A stretch of 64,000 bases of DNA from Nitrospira sp. (GCA_024998595.1 JACOEK010000003.1:62001-126000); one strand, 5' to 3'; shown: positions 34,998 to 42,992, counted from the first letter of the stretch. Translations and numbers: made by a program. Notes: generated by a model from the sequence alone, not told the origin.

Positions 34998-36116
34998 ATG
35001 TTGGGTCAAGGACAAAGTCAGGGATGGGGAAGGCGAACAGTCCTTGCGAGCTTGGCGGGGATTATGGCTACCGCAGGCTCCTTGGCCGTGCTTCCGATGC
35101 AGGTCGCGCAGGCCGAGAATGCAGGGCCGACGGCGAGTCTGGCTATTGAGGAAGGGTTGGTACAATACAACCCGCAGGCTCAAGTGGCAGGGAGTCTTCG
35201 CGTTCAAGGCTCCGATACGATGTCTCTCCTCCTGAGTCGTCTGGCCGGCGAGTTTCAACGGCGTCAGCCGAATGTTTCGATGAATGTGAGCGGTGGCGGA
35301 TCGACCAAAGCGGTGAACGAATTCATTCAACCAGCGGCCAAATTGAGCGGTAAAATAACCCTCAAAGAAGAACGGCCGACCTACGTGTCTCTGGTGGCCT
35401 CCTCACGTGAATTGCTTGATACGGAAGTCAAACAATTTGTCGCACAGCATGGATATGAACCGACCGCCATTCCCGTGGCGATCGATGCCGTGGCGCTCTA
35501 TGTCCATCGTGATAATCCCATCCAAGGCCTGACGCTTGACCAAGTGGACGCCATGTTTTCAACCACCCACAACCGCGGATTGAAAACGAATCTGTCGCAG
35601 TGGGGTGCGCTGGGCCTCCAGGAAGGTTGGGAGAAAGCTCCTGTCAGACTGTATGGCCGGGACCGGCGATCAGGAACGCGGGCTTTTTTCCAGGAGCATT
35701 GTTTGGCCGGCGGTGAGTTCGCCCCGACGCTTCGTGAGGAGCCGGGCGCCGCTTCGGTGATCCTTGACCTGACGCGTGATCAATTGGGTATCGGCTATAG
35801 CGGTTTAGGACTGGAAACTTCGAATGTGCGGATTGTGCCGCTCGCGGAGAATCAAGGCATGCCGTTTGTCGCACCCACGGCGGCAACCGTCGCGGACCAA
35901 ACCTATCCCCTTCGCCGGATGCTCTATCTCTACGTAGACAAGTCTCCGAAGGTCCCCCTTGCACCGGCTGTGCAAGAATTCCTGACGTTCGTGACGAGTC
36001 GTGAAGGGCAGGAAGCTGTGATGAAGGCCGGATTTTTCCCTCTCCCCATGAACCAGCTGAAGAAGAATTTTCTGGCACTCGGCCTCAGCAGCGGGGATGC
36101 GACGCTGACGAACTAA
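34998..36116 (+). CDS. PstS-like periplasmic binding protein (copy 2), possible Tat signal
   Basis: 372 residues from the second of two nearby ATGs, because GGAGG lies 8 nt before it and only 2 nt before the first. The N-terminus has GWGRRTVLASLAGIMATAG...AQA, with twin arginines before the hydrophobic core, suggesting Tat export. The fold resembles copy 1 (QGSDTMSLLLSRLAGEFQ, HGYEPTAIPVAIDAVALYVHRDNPI, ligand motif GRDRRSGTRAFF) but the usual MSR loop reads VASSREL, and about 15 extra residues (AKLSGKITLKEERPTYV) come before it. Ligand may thus differ from phosphate. It is a stand-alone gene with its own Pho-box-like site. Confidence 0.82.
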   Translation: MLGQGQSQGWGRRTVLASLAGIMATAGSLAVLPMQVAQAENAGPTASLAIEEGLVQYNPQAQVAGSLRVQGSDTMSLLLSRLAGEFQRRQPNVSMNVSGGGSTKAVNEFIQPAAKLSGKITLKEERPTYVSLVASSRELLDTEVKQFVAQHGYEPTAIPVAIDAVALYVHRDNPIQGLTLDQVDAMFSTTHNRGLKTNLSQWGALGLQEGWEKAPVRLYGRDRRSGTRAFFQEHCLAGGEFAPTLREEPGAASVILDLTRDQLGIGYSGLGLETSNVRIVPLAENQGMPFVAPTAATVADQTYPLRRMLYLYVDKSPKVPLAPAVQEFLTFVTSREGQEAVMKAGFFPLPMNQLKKNFLALGLSSGDATLTN

Positions 36117-36728
36117 GCCTTTCTTCCAAGCCTCTGCAGCCGCAGGTCATCGAGGCTCTCTCCTCCGGGGCCTGCGGCCTGTCTGTCGCTTCCCTCCTCA
36201 TTTTGACGAGCCACCTCCGCTAGTATCTCAGCCCAGGCATTACGGACATTTCTGAAGAACGCGACCGTATGACATTTCGCTCGTACTTGATCTGCCTCAG
36301 TTTTACCCTGACTACGGCAGCTCGCAATTTGTCCGACAGATTGGTCGAAGATATGTATCGCCGACCTACCTTTTGCGTGAAGCGACCGCCCATGTCGTGC
36401 GCCTAAATGCTTAGGAAACGGACGCTTGTCAGGGAACGGTCGCAATACGGGTCGAGAAGGGAGAGTTACGAAAGCTGAACAGACGCTGCTGACAATTCGC
36501 ATAATCATCCCCGATTCAGCCGAAAGTGGGCGGACTTTGGGGGAGATCGCCTTCAAGCAGGCACGGCGCGGAGACGTAGAGGGAACTCTACGCTGGATTG
36601 AGCTGGCGGAACTCCCCGCTCATAAGGCCTTTGCCCTCTCGGAGGTAGCACGCGCCCTCATGGATCCCAATGAGAACTAACTTCTCATCACGATAGCGGG
36701 ACGGTAGGTGCAGTTTCTGGAGAGTCTG
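36117..36728. other. Gene-poor stretch after pstS2, possible remnants
   Basis: 612 nt. A plus-strand frame at 36426-36680 ends in protein-like sequence (LGEIAFKQARRGDVEGTLRWIELAEL, a helical-repeat look) but has only a TTG to start and no ribosome-binding site. A minus-strand frame at 36113-36556 overlaps it antisense and ends plausibly too (RNAWAEILAEVARQNEEG). Both may be decayed gene pieces. An 8-bp GCCGCAGG / CCTGCGGC inverted repeat (36139-36178) could help end the pstS2 transcript. Nothing else seen. Confidence 0.45.
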
Positions 36729-37700
36729 CTATTGCGAGGTGGACTTGCGAGCTGGTTTGTTCTTTGAGCGAGCGGAGTCGAGATCCTGCTGGAGTTTCAA
36801 CAGTTGATCCTGTAAGGCCTGCATCTGCTTATGTTGATCATTCAGGCGATCACGAAGGTCCAGATTTGAGCTAGTGAGCTCACGGACCTGAAGGCGGAGT
36901 TCATCGGCCTGATTCGTTGAATTACCTGCTCCCCCCTCACTACGCGTCCCGGCTGACGCCGAATTTGTCACGGGAGGCGGTATCGACGATAACCCTCCCT
37001 GCGGGGGCGTAGCGGGCCGGTTTCGCAGGGCGATGACCTCCTTCGCGTTGACCGAGAGGTGTACTTTTTCAAAATGAGCCCAGCGTGGTTCTTCTGCATC
37101 GGGCACCGTGGCCGCTGTCGCCGGCGCCGCGACCCACAATTTCATTCCCTTTGTATCCCGTAAATCCTTGAGATCCCCTCCGGCCGTATCAGTTCCGGTA
37201 AAGGCGGAGTGATCCGTAAGCACGATATGAAGGTATCGGCCACGCAGAAACAGTGCGCCGGTCGTGCGTTCCTCGCTGTATGTCGTCTGCGATTTGGGCA
37301 AGGAGAAAAACACGCGCTCGGTGGGGCCTGCCTGTTGGAAAGCCTGTGCAATCGGTGCTGCAATACGGGTTAACTCCATATCGGTGAAGACAGGTACCGG
37401 TCGGGGCTGTTCCAAAATTCCGACGAGGGTTCCGCTCCAGCCGCTGACCATCAACGAGCCGAGGAGTACCCGAATGTCCTCCGTCGTCAGCTGCGAGGGA
37501 TGATTATTGTCTGTAGGCGCAGGGCCTCGATGGACGGTAGGATCCGACTGGATTCCAATCTGGCTGTCTTGTTGGTCATACAGCACTTTTCCGCTCGATA
37601 GGAGGGAGCAGGCGGAGGTCAGGCACATGATCGTGAGAAGGCACAGGGTGCGACGCAGTCCCGTCAGCGGGGGTGAGGTGTCTCTGGAAGTTAATTGCAT
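36729..37700 (-). CDS. Lipoprotein with C-terminal coiled coil, paralogue of the 32.4-kb lipoprotein
   Basis: 323 residues. The ATG overlaps the preceding lipoprotein gene by 10 nt; the longer open frame upstream is not used. Signal peptide with lipobox LTSAC. Core about 60-230 (LTTEDIRVLLGSLMV, PVFTDMELTRIAAPIAQAFQQAGPTERVFFSLP, GALFLRGRYLHIVLTDH) is shared with the lipoprotein at 32399-33088. A Pro/Ala linker precedes a coiled coil of about 60 residues (ELRLQVRELTSSNLDLRDRL...LLKLQQDLDSA). Last gene of the porin 2-slp-lipoprotein run. Function unknown; outer-membrane or peptidoglycan-spanning scaffold is a guess. Confidence 0.75.
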   Translation of the reverse strand: MQLTSRDTSPPLTGLRRTLCLLTIMCLTSACSLLSSGKVLYDQQDSQIGIQSDPTVHRGPAPTDNNHPSQLTTEDIRVLLGSLMVSGWSGTLVGILEQPRPVPVFTDMELTRIAAPIAQAFQQAGPTERVFFSLPKSQTTYSEERTTGALFLRGRYLHIVLTDHSAFTGTDTAGGDLKDLRDTKGMKLWVAAPATAATVPDAEEPRWAHFEKVHLSVNAKEVIALRNRPATPPQGGLSSIPPPVTNSASAGTRSEGGAGNSTNQADELRLQVRELTSSNLDLRDRLNDQHKQMQALQDQLLKLQQDLDSARSKNKPARKSTSQ

Positions 37701-38053
37701 GTGAACTGAATCCCCCACAGTCTGTCGCCTCCCATTTGCCCTCGCCAGGCTCGATCCGCGGCGGGGCTCACCTTCGGTATTTCGCCTTCTTTCTGAACGT
37801 GTGATCCGGCCGGGCATTTGCGGTTGATCAGCTCCATGGCGTCGCGCCGCTGGTTGGATGTGAGGATATCGACTTCATTCTGAAACGGATACGTGACGAG
37901 TCCTCCCGTCGGCGTGTCGCGGACGAGCTTCACATCTCCTCCGCAGGCGGTGCATGCCCACACCAGCAAGAGTGCGGAGGACGCGTGAAGCAGGGCATTC
38001 CGCCTTCCTGCTGGCCAGGTCGTTGTAAAAGCTGTCAGCGGGACTCGGCGCAA
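37691..38053 (-). CDS. Small lipoprotein, unknown
   Basis: 120 residues from a TTG start with GGAGGAG 5 nt upstream, overlapping the slp end by 19 nt. A basic N-terminus and hydrophobic segment lead to CTAC (lipobox-like) with GGDVKLVRD after it. The mature ~80 residues include three further cysteines? Two are seen: KCPAGS and the C-terminal FTCN, likely a disulfide. The pattern NRKCPAGSHVQKEGEIP recalls small periplasmic proteins with a single domain, but no family is named. Coupled to both neighbours, so it is probably made together with them. Confidence 0.65.
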   Translation of the reverse strand: MRRVPLTAFTTTWPAGRRNALLHASSALLLVWACTACGGDVKLVRDTPTGGLVTYPFQNEVDILTSNQRRDAMELINRKCPAGSHVQKEGEIPKVSPAADRAWRGQMGGDRLWGIQFTCN

Positions 38054-38574
38054 TAGGTCTCCTCCTCAAGTGGCTGATATCCTGCCCCAAAGTTCGGAAA
38101 ATCAGCAATCTCTTTTCCCCCGGTGTTCCAGATGTGAAGACACTGGGCTGTGAGAGCCGGGAGACTACGTTGACTATCTTCAATGGCGACCACCGCGGAA
38201 TTTTGTGTGGTTCCGATGGCAATGACGCGATTTCCGGGTTGCAAATGATTCGTGGGTACTTTGCCGTTGAAATACACCAGGAATTCTCCCCTTCCCCGTT
38301 CCTTGTCGGTGGGACCATAAGCCGGGTGCTCGACGATCGGCAATTGGGTCAGGACCATGCTCACCAGGCCGTCTTTTTGGGGTGCTTGAAGGATACGGCC
38401 ACCAAGCTGCACCTTCTTCCCCGCCTTGGCATTGGGGACCATACGCCAGGCCATAAAGTCAAAATTCTGATCCACCCCGTCCACTACCTGGGGTGAGAAG
38501 ATCTGCTGGGGTCCGCATCCACTGAGCATGATGCTGATCAGTACGCCCGCGATCGCTCCTCTGTATCTCTTCAT
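38035..38574 (-). CDS. slp: Slp-family outer-membrane lipoprotein
   Basis: 179 residues from ATG with AAAGG upstream. Lipoprotein signal with MLSGC, then the Slp pattern: VQLGGRILQAPQKDGLVSMVLTQLPI..HPAYGPTDKERGRGEFLVYFNGKVPTNHLQPGNRVIAIGTTQ. E. coli Slp is a starvation-inducible outer-membrane lipoprotein of unknown mechanism, so a starvation role fits. It begins 66 nt downstream of porin 2 and its end overlaps the next lipoprotein gene by 19 nt; it is likely in the porin 2 transcript under the Pho-box-like site. Confidence 0.82.
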   Translation of the reverse strand: MKRYRGAIAGVLISIMLSGCGPQQIFSPQVVDGVDQNFDFMAWRMVPNAKAGKKVQLGGRILQAPQKDGLVSMVLTQLPIVEHPAYGPTDKERGRGEFLVYFNGKVPTNHLQPGNRVIAIGTTQNSAVVAIEDSQRSLPALTAQCLHIWNTGGKEIADFPNFGAGYQPLEEETYCAESR

Positions 38575-38639
38575 GGGATACCTTTCACTTCTCTCTAGCC
38601 CGGTTTGATTTAAGTCCATCGGCAATCGCGTTCGCATCA

Positions 38640-40187
38640 CTACATGAATCGTATCTGCCACTGTACCAAGAAGGCATTCTGGGCGAAAGGGTCACCGACG
38701 CCGCGGGTGGGATCGACGACGTTGTTGGCTCCATTGCCGGAATGGTGACGGAATTCATAGTTGACCTGCAACTTCGATTGAACCTTCGGCGGAAAGTTTT
38801 CAAAGTAGTAACTCAGACCGACGATGGTTCTGGTGTAAAGGTCATTGCCGATTCTGGTGTTCGGGTCGAATTGTTCGTACATGACGACCGGCTCAAAGTT
38901 TTCGAGCGGACCGTCGGTAATCAAGTACTTGGCCAGCACATACCAGGTGCGTCGCTGCACGCCCGGGGCGCCGGAGCCGCCGCAGATGGTTTGCACATCG
39001 CAGGCCCCGTTGGCCGGCCGTCCGACCGTAGTTTGATTTGCGCCATCATGCCCCTGCCAGATTTCTCCCTGCACCATGAAGCCGGGCAGAATCTTCGATG
39101 TGTAGCGGAAGTCCAACCCGTAGCGATCGAAGGCGCCTTTGCCACGGCCGTTGATATTGGTGTTGGCGTTGTTCGACTCGCCTTGAATCGTGGTGAAACT
39201 GATAAACGACACGTCGCTCCCGAAGAGACGCACCCGTGAGTAGAAGCTCTTGGGCGCGTTCGATCCGGTCGCGTTGGCATGGTAATTGTTGTTGTTCATA
39301 ATACCGGCCACATACTCCAGCCGGTTGAACAGTTTGCCACGCATGTCGAGGAAATAATCACGCTCTTGGAGAAACTCGACTGTACCGGCGGACCCGGTAC
39401 GATTGCCCACTCCGGAACCGACCGACGTGAGGTATGGGGAACTGATGACATCGCGTAACCCACCGGACGTTTCCGTGAAGATACCGAACGGCATTCGAAA
39501 GATACCCATGCGAAAATAATTCACGTTCGGCGCCCATGATTGCACCGGCCGCACGTCCAGATAGGCTTCCCGAAAGAACGTCGATGAGGTCGGTACTCCG
39601 CCTGTGGCCGCACTGCCTCCGGTCGGCGTGTTATTCAACAGATTGATGCTTTGAAACTCCATCAACGTGTGCCATCGAGGCAGCGTGTCGCTAATGCGGC
39701 CCCAGAAGAGGATTTCCGACCGCCTGATGGACAGGTTGTCCTGGCTTCGCCCTTCCGCCACATGCGCATCCTGGTGGGTGTACAACCATTGCAGCGCATT
39801 CAGTCCGAAATTCACCTTGTCCCTGAGAATCGGCAACAACTCAGCTTTTGATTTCCATTCGTCCAGGGTGTCGACACGCTTGTCTCGTTCCCCGCCCTTG
39901 TATTCCTGTTCGGCACGAATCTGAATCCATTCCTCTTTGGTGATCGTCCCCTTCTGCATCAAGAGGTCTTCGATGGACGTGCCGCCGAGAGGAATGTCCG
40001 GTGCAGCCGGCGGAGTTGCTGGGGCGCTCGGAGATGGGCCCATGGACTGGGCTACTACGGTATGGGGCGGCGGGGTCGCGGGGCCCACCCGTGGTGACTC
40101 ATCTGCCCAGGATGCAGTTAGGCACAGACTGAACATCGCGGTCCCTGCGAGACCGCTGATGGTTGCAACCAAAGGGCGTCTTTCCAT
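38640..40187 (-). CDS. Outer-membrane porin-like beta-barrel protein, porin 2
   Basis: 515 residues from the ATG with GGAGG 9 nt upstream; the longer frame runs into the promoter and the RR gene. Signal peptide to about SWA. A Pro-rich stretch leads to IEDLLMQKGTITKEEWIQIRAEQE, the same helical motif as in porin 1 (LEDLMLSKGQMSIDEWVELKAEEE), then a barrel-like remainder (IRRSEILFWGRISDTLPRWHTLMEFQ, FREAYLDVRPVQSWAPNVNYFRMGIFRMPFGIF) ending VQWQIRFM. Alternation and aromatic ends support an outer-membrane porin. Substrate not known; Pho-box-like repeats upstream suggest phosphate or phosphate ester uptake. Confidence 0.82.
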   Translation of the reverse strand: MERRPLVATISGLAGTAMFSLCLTASWADESPRVGPATPPPHTVVAQSMGPSPSAPATPPAAPDIPLGGTSIEDLLMQKGTITKEEWIQIRAEQEYKGGERDKRVDTLDEWKSKAELLPILRDKVNFGLNALQWLYTHQDAHVAEGRSQDNLSIRRSEILFWGRISDTLPRWHTLMEFQSINLLNNTPTGGSAATGGVPTSSTFFREAYLDVRPVQSWAPNVNYFRMGIFRMPFGIFTETSGGLRDVISSPYLTSVGSGVGNRTGSAGTVEFLQERDYFLDMRGKLFNRLEYVAGIMNNNNYHANATGSNAPKSFYSRVRLFGSDVSFISFTTIQGESNNANTNINGRGKGAFDRYGLDFRYTSKILPGFMVQGEIWQGHDGANQTTVGRPANGACDVQTICGGSGAPGVQRRTWYVLAKYLITDGPLENFEPVVMYEQFDPNTRIGNDLYTRTIVGLSYYFENFPPKVQSKLQVNYEFRHHSGNGANNVVDPTRGVGDPFAQNAFLVQWQIRFM

Positions 40188-40268
40188 TACGAACATCCTC
40201 CTTGTGTCTTTGATTTCGTGGATGCGGGCGGATGGTAGTCGAGATGCATCACACCCACGTTCAAACAC

Positions 40269-40285
40269 TGTTACCGCTGTGTAAA
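40269..40285 (-). promoter_or_regulatory. Pho-box-like direct repeats upstream of porin 2
   Basis: Minus strand GTTTACACAGCGGTAACA: TTACA and TAACA units 11 bp apart, about 82 nt from the porin 2 start. It differs from the site of the PhoB-like gene by one base. Confidence 0.65.
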
Positions 40286-40350
40286 CCATGTCGTTGATTT
40301 GGCGACAGCGCAGATTATGTCTTTCTCCCAGGACGAGCTCTTGGGCCTGA

Positions 40351-41061
40351 TCAATCTGCAGACAGTTTGTAGCCCACACCCCTGACCGTGAGAATCCATT
40401 GCGGGGCTGACGGCCTGTCCTCTACTTTCTGACGGAGTGCGTGGATATGAACATCCAACGCATGCTCTTCGAGTGCGTAGTCTTCTCCCCAGACAAGGTT
40501 GAGCAGTTCCTGGCGCGTCAGCACGCGTCCCGCATGTTGCAAGAGAACACGGAGAATCTGGAACTCCTTCGGCGTGAGCTGGATCGATCGCTCATCAACT
40601 CGCACCTCGTGACGATCGAGATTCATGGAAAGCGCATTGACTCGAAATTCCCTGGGAGGCGCGGATTGTAATTCCTGCCTGCGAAGCAGTGCCTTGATGA
40701 TGGCCAGCCATTCACGATGCCGGTAGGTATCGATGACGCTATCGAAACCTGCGGCAAGGTCCTTTACGGTCTCCTCCTCCGTGCAAGCCACTCCCCGTGG
40801 TTGAAGTGCGATCATGGGAATGCGCTGAAACACGTGGTTTTGTCGCAAGACTGCAATGATCTTGTGTCGCCGGTCGATGAGCGCCAGTTTGAACGCGGCT
40901 CGCGGTGCGAGGGACAGGGCAACCTCAGCCGTCGGCGCGAGGGACACATGATACCCGTTCGGTCGCAAGAGATGGTGAACCACTGCTGCACATTCTTCGT
41001 CTTTGGTCACAAGGAGTACTGCGATTCCCTGATGCCGTAGTGGTTCCGTCGTCTGCTGCAT
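40351..41061 (-). CDS. PhoB/OmpR-type regulator with degenerate receiver
   Basis: 236 residues. The C-terminal winged-helix domain (about 140-236) is canonical: SIQLTPKEFQILRVLLQHAGRVLTRQELLNLVWG....EEHALDVHIHALRQKVED and ILTVRGVGYKL. The N-terminal receiver is shortened: the strand with the phosphoacceptor reads LALIDRRHK without the usual LMLPG loop, the switch Thr is replaced (MIALQP), and the conserved Lys near GADDYLVKP is missing (GFDSVIDTYRH). Phosphorylation-independent or differently triggered control is likely. It has a Pho-box-like site 44 nt upstream (autoregulation) and is divergent from psiE. No kinase gene adjoins it. Confidence 0.85.
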   Translation of the reverse strand: MQQTTEPLRHQGIAVLLVTKDEECAAVVHHLLRPNGYHVSLAPTAEVALSLAPRAAFKLALIDRRHKIIAVLRQNHVFQRIPMIALQPRGVACTEEETVKDLAAGFDSVIDTYRHREWLAIIKALLRRQELQSAPPREFRVNALSMNLDRHEVRVDERSIQLTPKEFQILRVLLQHAGRVLTRQELLNLVWGEDYALEEHALDVHIHALRQKVEDRPSAPQWILTVRGVGYKLSAD

Positions 41062-41104
41062 AGCCCGATGCTACCGGCAGAGGGTTGCAGGCCTGTATCC
41101 CGAT

Positions 41105-41121
41105 TGTTACGGCTGTGTAAA
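41105..41121 (-). promoter_or_regulatory. Pho-box-like direct repeats upstream of the PhoB-like gene
   Basis: Minus strand ATTTACACAGCCGTAACA: TTACA and TAACA 11 bp apart, 44 nt before the start codon, consistent with autoregulation. Confidence 0.65.
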
Positions 41122-41172
41122 TACCGCAGCGTGATGTACTTGTCGTTTGAAGTGACCCGATTTCGGGAAAAC

Positions 41173-41199
41173 GTAACCCTGTTGTAATCCGGTTGTGAA
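41173..41199 (+). promoter_or_regulatory. Triple Pho-box-like repeat upstream of psiE
   Basis: GTAAC (41173), GTAAT (41184) and GTGAA (41195) are three units at an exact 11-bp period, oriented toward psiE and about 120 nt from its start. Confidence 0.6.
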
Positions 41200-41321
41200 T
41201 GCCATGGAACAATGGGACGGTAGATTTACCCTGAAGGTCGTGGTCCACGGGATCTGGAAAGACCCACCGGGCAAGATGCTCAACCATGACCCGCTCAATC
41301 ACACGGAGGCGTACGCAGGTT

Positions 41322-41831
41322 ATGACGTTCACAAACTTTCCCGCTCGGGTGCCACGGGTCGCAGATTTCGCCAGTCGCGTCATTGAAACGGATCTCACTG
41401 ACCTCTGGATGAAGGGGATTAAAGGGGTGTTGAGTCTCCTGATTTTGACGATCCTCATTGCACTCACGGGAGGGGTCATCAAAACGTTCCTGGATATCGG
41501 ACTGTTACTGAATGCGGCGGTTGAAGTCGGGCTTCGACAGATCATTGTGGATACGCTGATCCTGCTCGCGGTGGTTGAGGTCTTCAAGACGACGCTGACC
41601 TATTTCTCGGAGGGGCGCGTCAAGGTGACGTTTATCGTCGATACGATTCTGGTCGTCATGCTGACGGAGATCATTTCCCTCTGGTTCAAAGAAGCCGACC
41701 AAGTCAAACTCCTCTCGTTGGGAGCCATCGTGCTGGCGTTGGGAGCGGTACGAGTCGTCGCCGTGCGCTGTTCGCCAGCGCAGGGCGAAGGCGGTGGCAA
41801 ATGCGGGGGCTCCTGTCGGGAAGGCATCTAG
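41322..41831 (+). CDS. psiE: PsiE-like phosphate-starvation-inducible membrane protein
   Basis: 169 residues from an ATG with GGAGG 12 nt upstream; an ATG 12 codons earlier (41286) is an alternative. Four hydrophobic segments follow a cytoplasmic start: GVLSLLILTILIALTGGVI, IIVDTLILLAVVEVF, TFIVDTILVVMLTEIISLWF and LLSLGAIVLALGAVRVVAV. This is the PsiE topology, with FKTTLTYF..GRVKVTFIVDTILVVMLTEII matching the family. In E. coli psiE is PhoB-controlled; the triple repeat upstream agrees. The Cys/Gly-rich tail (GGGKCGGSCREG) is not usual. Molecular function is unknown. Confidence 0.82.
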   Translation: MTFTNFPARVPRVADFASRVIETDLTDLWMKGIKGVLSLLILTILIALTGGVIKTFLDIGLLLNAAVEVGLRQIIVDTLILLAVVEVFKTTLTYFSEGRVKVTFIVDTILVVMLTEIISLWFKEADQVKLLSLGAIVLALGAVRVVAVRCSPAQGEGGGKCGGSCREGI

Positions 41832-41998
41832 GCCTCTGCCACATATAGTGACAAGTTAACCAAGTCTTGATGATTGGCTGATCAACGAGATATGCGAATG
41901 TTGCATGGTGGGGTGGGCGTCATAGGTTGCAGCAATCATCCGGCTCCAAGGCCAATCGGTTCTGAAACTTGAGGCAATTCTAACGAGGAGGTTCCGTC

Positions 41999-42241
41999 AT
42001 GGTTCACCACATGGCAATGCTGAGCAGCGAATGCCGGCTTCTTGAGTTATTACAGGTCAGAAAATCCCTCACGCTGGAGCAGGTGGTCACCCTGCTTCCT
42101 GAACTGAGTTGGAATCAGGTTTTCAAGACGGTTGATGAGTTGAGCCGGCGCGGGAACATCATTCTGCTGCGACGAGGGTTTGACTACGAAATCGAACGGG
42201 TTTCTTCCAGGCAGCCTGCGTTATCCTGCAGTGGATGGTGA
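41999..42241 (+). CDS. Small winged-helix-like protein
   Basis: 80 residues with GAGGAGG 8 nt before the ATG. ECRLLELLQVRKSLTLEQVVTLLPELSWNQVFKTVDELSRRGNIILLRRGFDYEI reads as a helix-turn-helix with a wing (LL...LTLEQV...LPELSWNQVFKTVDELSRRG.I.L.R), so a small DNA-binding regulator is possible. No family named. It lies between psiE and the convergent RR2 gene, whose terminator begins at its stop codon. Confidence 0.65.
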   Translation: MVHHMAMLSSECRLLELLQVRKSLTLEQVVTLLPELSWNQVFKTVDELSRRGNIILLRRGFDYEIERVSSRQPALSCSGW

Positions 42242-42268
42242 GATAATAAAAACAGGTTCGACCTGTTT
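42242..42268 (-). terminator. Intrinsic terminator of response regulator 2
   Basis: AAACAGGT (42250-42257) / ACCTGTTT (42261-42268) with a TCG loop is a perfect 8-bp stem; on the minus strand it is followed by TTATTATC. It lies 17 nt past the regulator's stop and just after the convergent small gene. Confidence 0.7.
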
Positions 42269-42274
42269 CACGTA
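42255..42274 (+). repeat. 20-bp repeat, left copy (flanks response regulator 2)
   Basis: GGTTCGACCTGTTTCACGTA recurs at 42993-43011 with a single missing C, in the same orientation. This copy overlaps the terminator stem; the other is 16 nt upstream of the regulator start. Confidence 0.55.
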
Positions 42275-42284
42275 TCGCCGGCCA

Positions 42285-42977
42285 TCAGACCTGCGATCTC
42301 AACCGATACCGGAATCCCGGCAGCATCTCAATGGTCCCCGCCCCGGTGTTTTCGAGTTTTCGACGAAGACATCGGACGTCGCGATCCAATTCTTGAGCCA
42401 TCACTCCGGGCTTCTCCCCTACCGGAAGGGCTATCAATTCTTCCGCATTCAGTAAGGTGTTCTCGCGACCGAGCAGGACGTCGAGCAGCATCGTCTCCCT
42501 TCGTGACAGGGTGAGTTCTCGTTTCCCCAACAGGACGACGAAGTAAGGTCCCTGCATCCTGAGGGACGCATTCGGAGCGGGACTGACCTCCGGGGCTGAG
42601 GATTCGCTTCGGCGTAAGACGGCTCGTACACGGGAGACGACCTCGCGTGGACTGAACGGCTTCACGACATAATCGTCTGCACCCATATCCAGGCCGGCGA
42701 TCCGTTCGGGTTCACCGCCGACCGCGGTCAGCATGATGATCGGGATCTGCCGGGTTGCGAGGCCCTGGCGCACCATCCGGCAGAGTTCCTGACCGCTGAG
42801 TCCGGGCAACATGAGGTCGAGCAGAATAAGTGACGGCAGCCTGCCTTGAATAGCTTGCCACCCGCTGGGACCGTCCGGGGACAGCAAAGTATCAAAACCT
42901 GCGAGGCGCAGTGCACGATCGAGAAGCGCAGCGTGGAGCGGTTCGTCCTCAATAATATGTACAGTCGAAATGGTCAT
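42285..42977 (-). CDS. Response regulator with intact receiver and divergent winged helix (RR2)
   Basis: 230 residues. The receiver (about 4-120) is complete: acidic pair in IEDEP, phosphoacceptor in LILLDLMLPG, switch IIMLTA and Lys in GADDYVVKPFS. The C-terminal domain (about 130-230) resembles the OmpR wing-helix but the usual VD.HI..LR.K and VRG.GY signatures are replaced by ELDRDVRCLRRKLENTGAGTIEMLPGFRYRL. RR3 (52770-53492) has the same divergent pattern. No kinase nearby. Divergent from pstS3 across 214 nt that hold a Pho-box-like site facing pstS3. Confidence 0.85.
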   Translation of the reverse strand: MTISTVHIIEDEPLHAALLDRALRLAGFDTLLSPDGPSGWQAIQGRLPSLILLDLMLPGLSGQELCRMVRQGLATRQIPIIMLTAVGGEPERIAGLDMGADDYVVKPFSPREVVSRVRAVLRRSESSAPEVSPAPNASLRMQGPYFVVLLGKRELTLSRRETMLLDVLLGRENTLLNAEELIALPVGEKPGVMAQELDRDVRCLRRKLENTGAGTIEMLPGFRYRLRSQV

Positions 42978-42992
42978 GGCATGAGAGCGTAC

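Noticed and set aside
41872-41900. TTAACC with nearby TGACA upstream of the small winged-helix gene as a further Pho box
   Set aside because: The units are 8 bp apart, not 11, so the pattern is not met.
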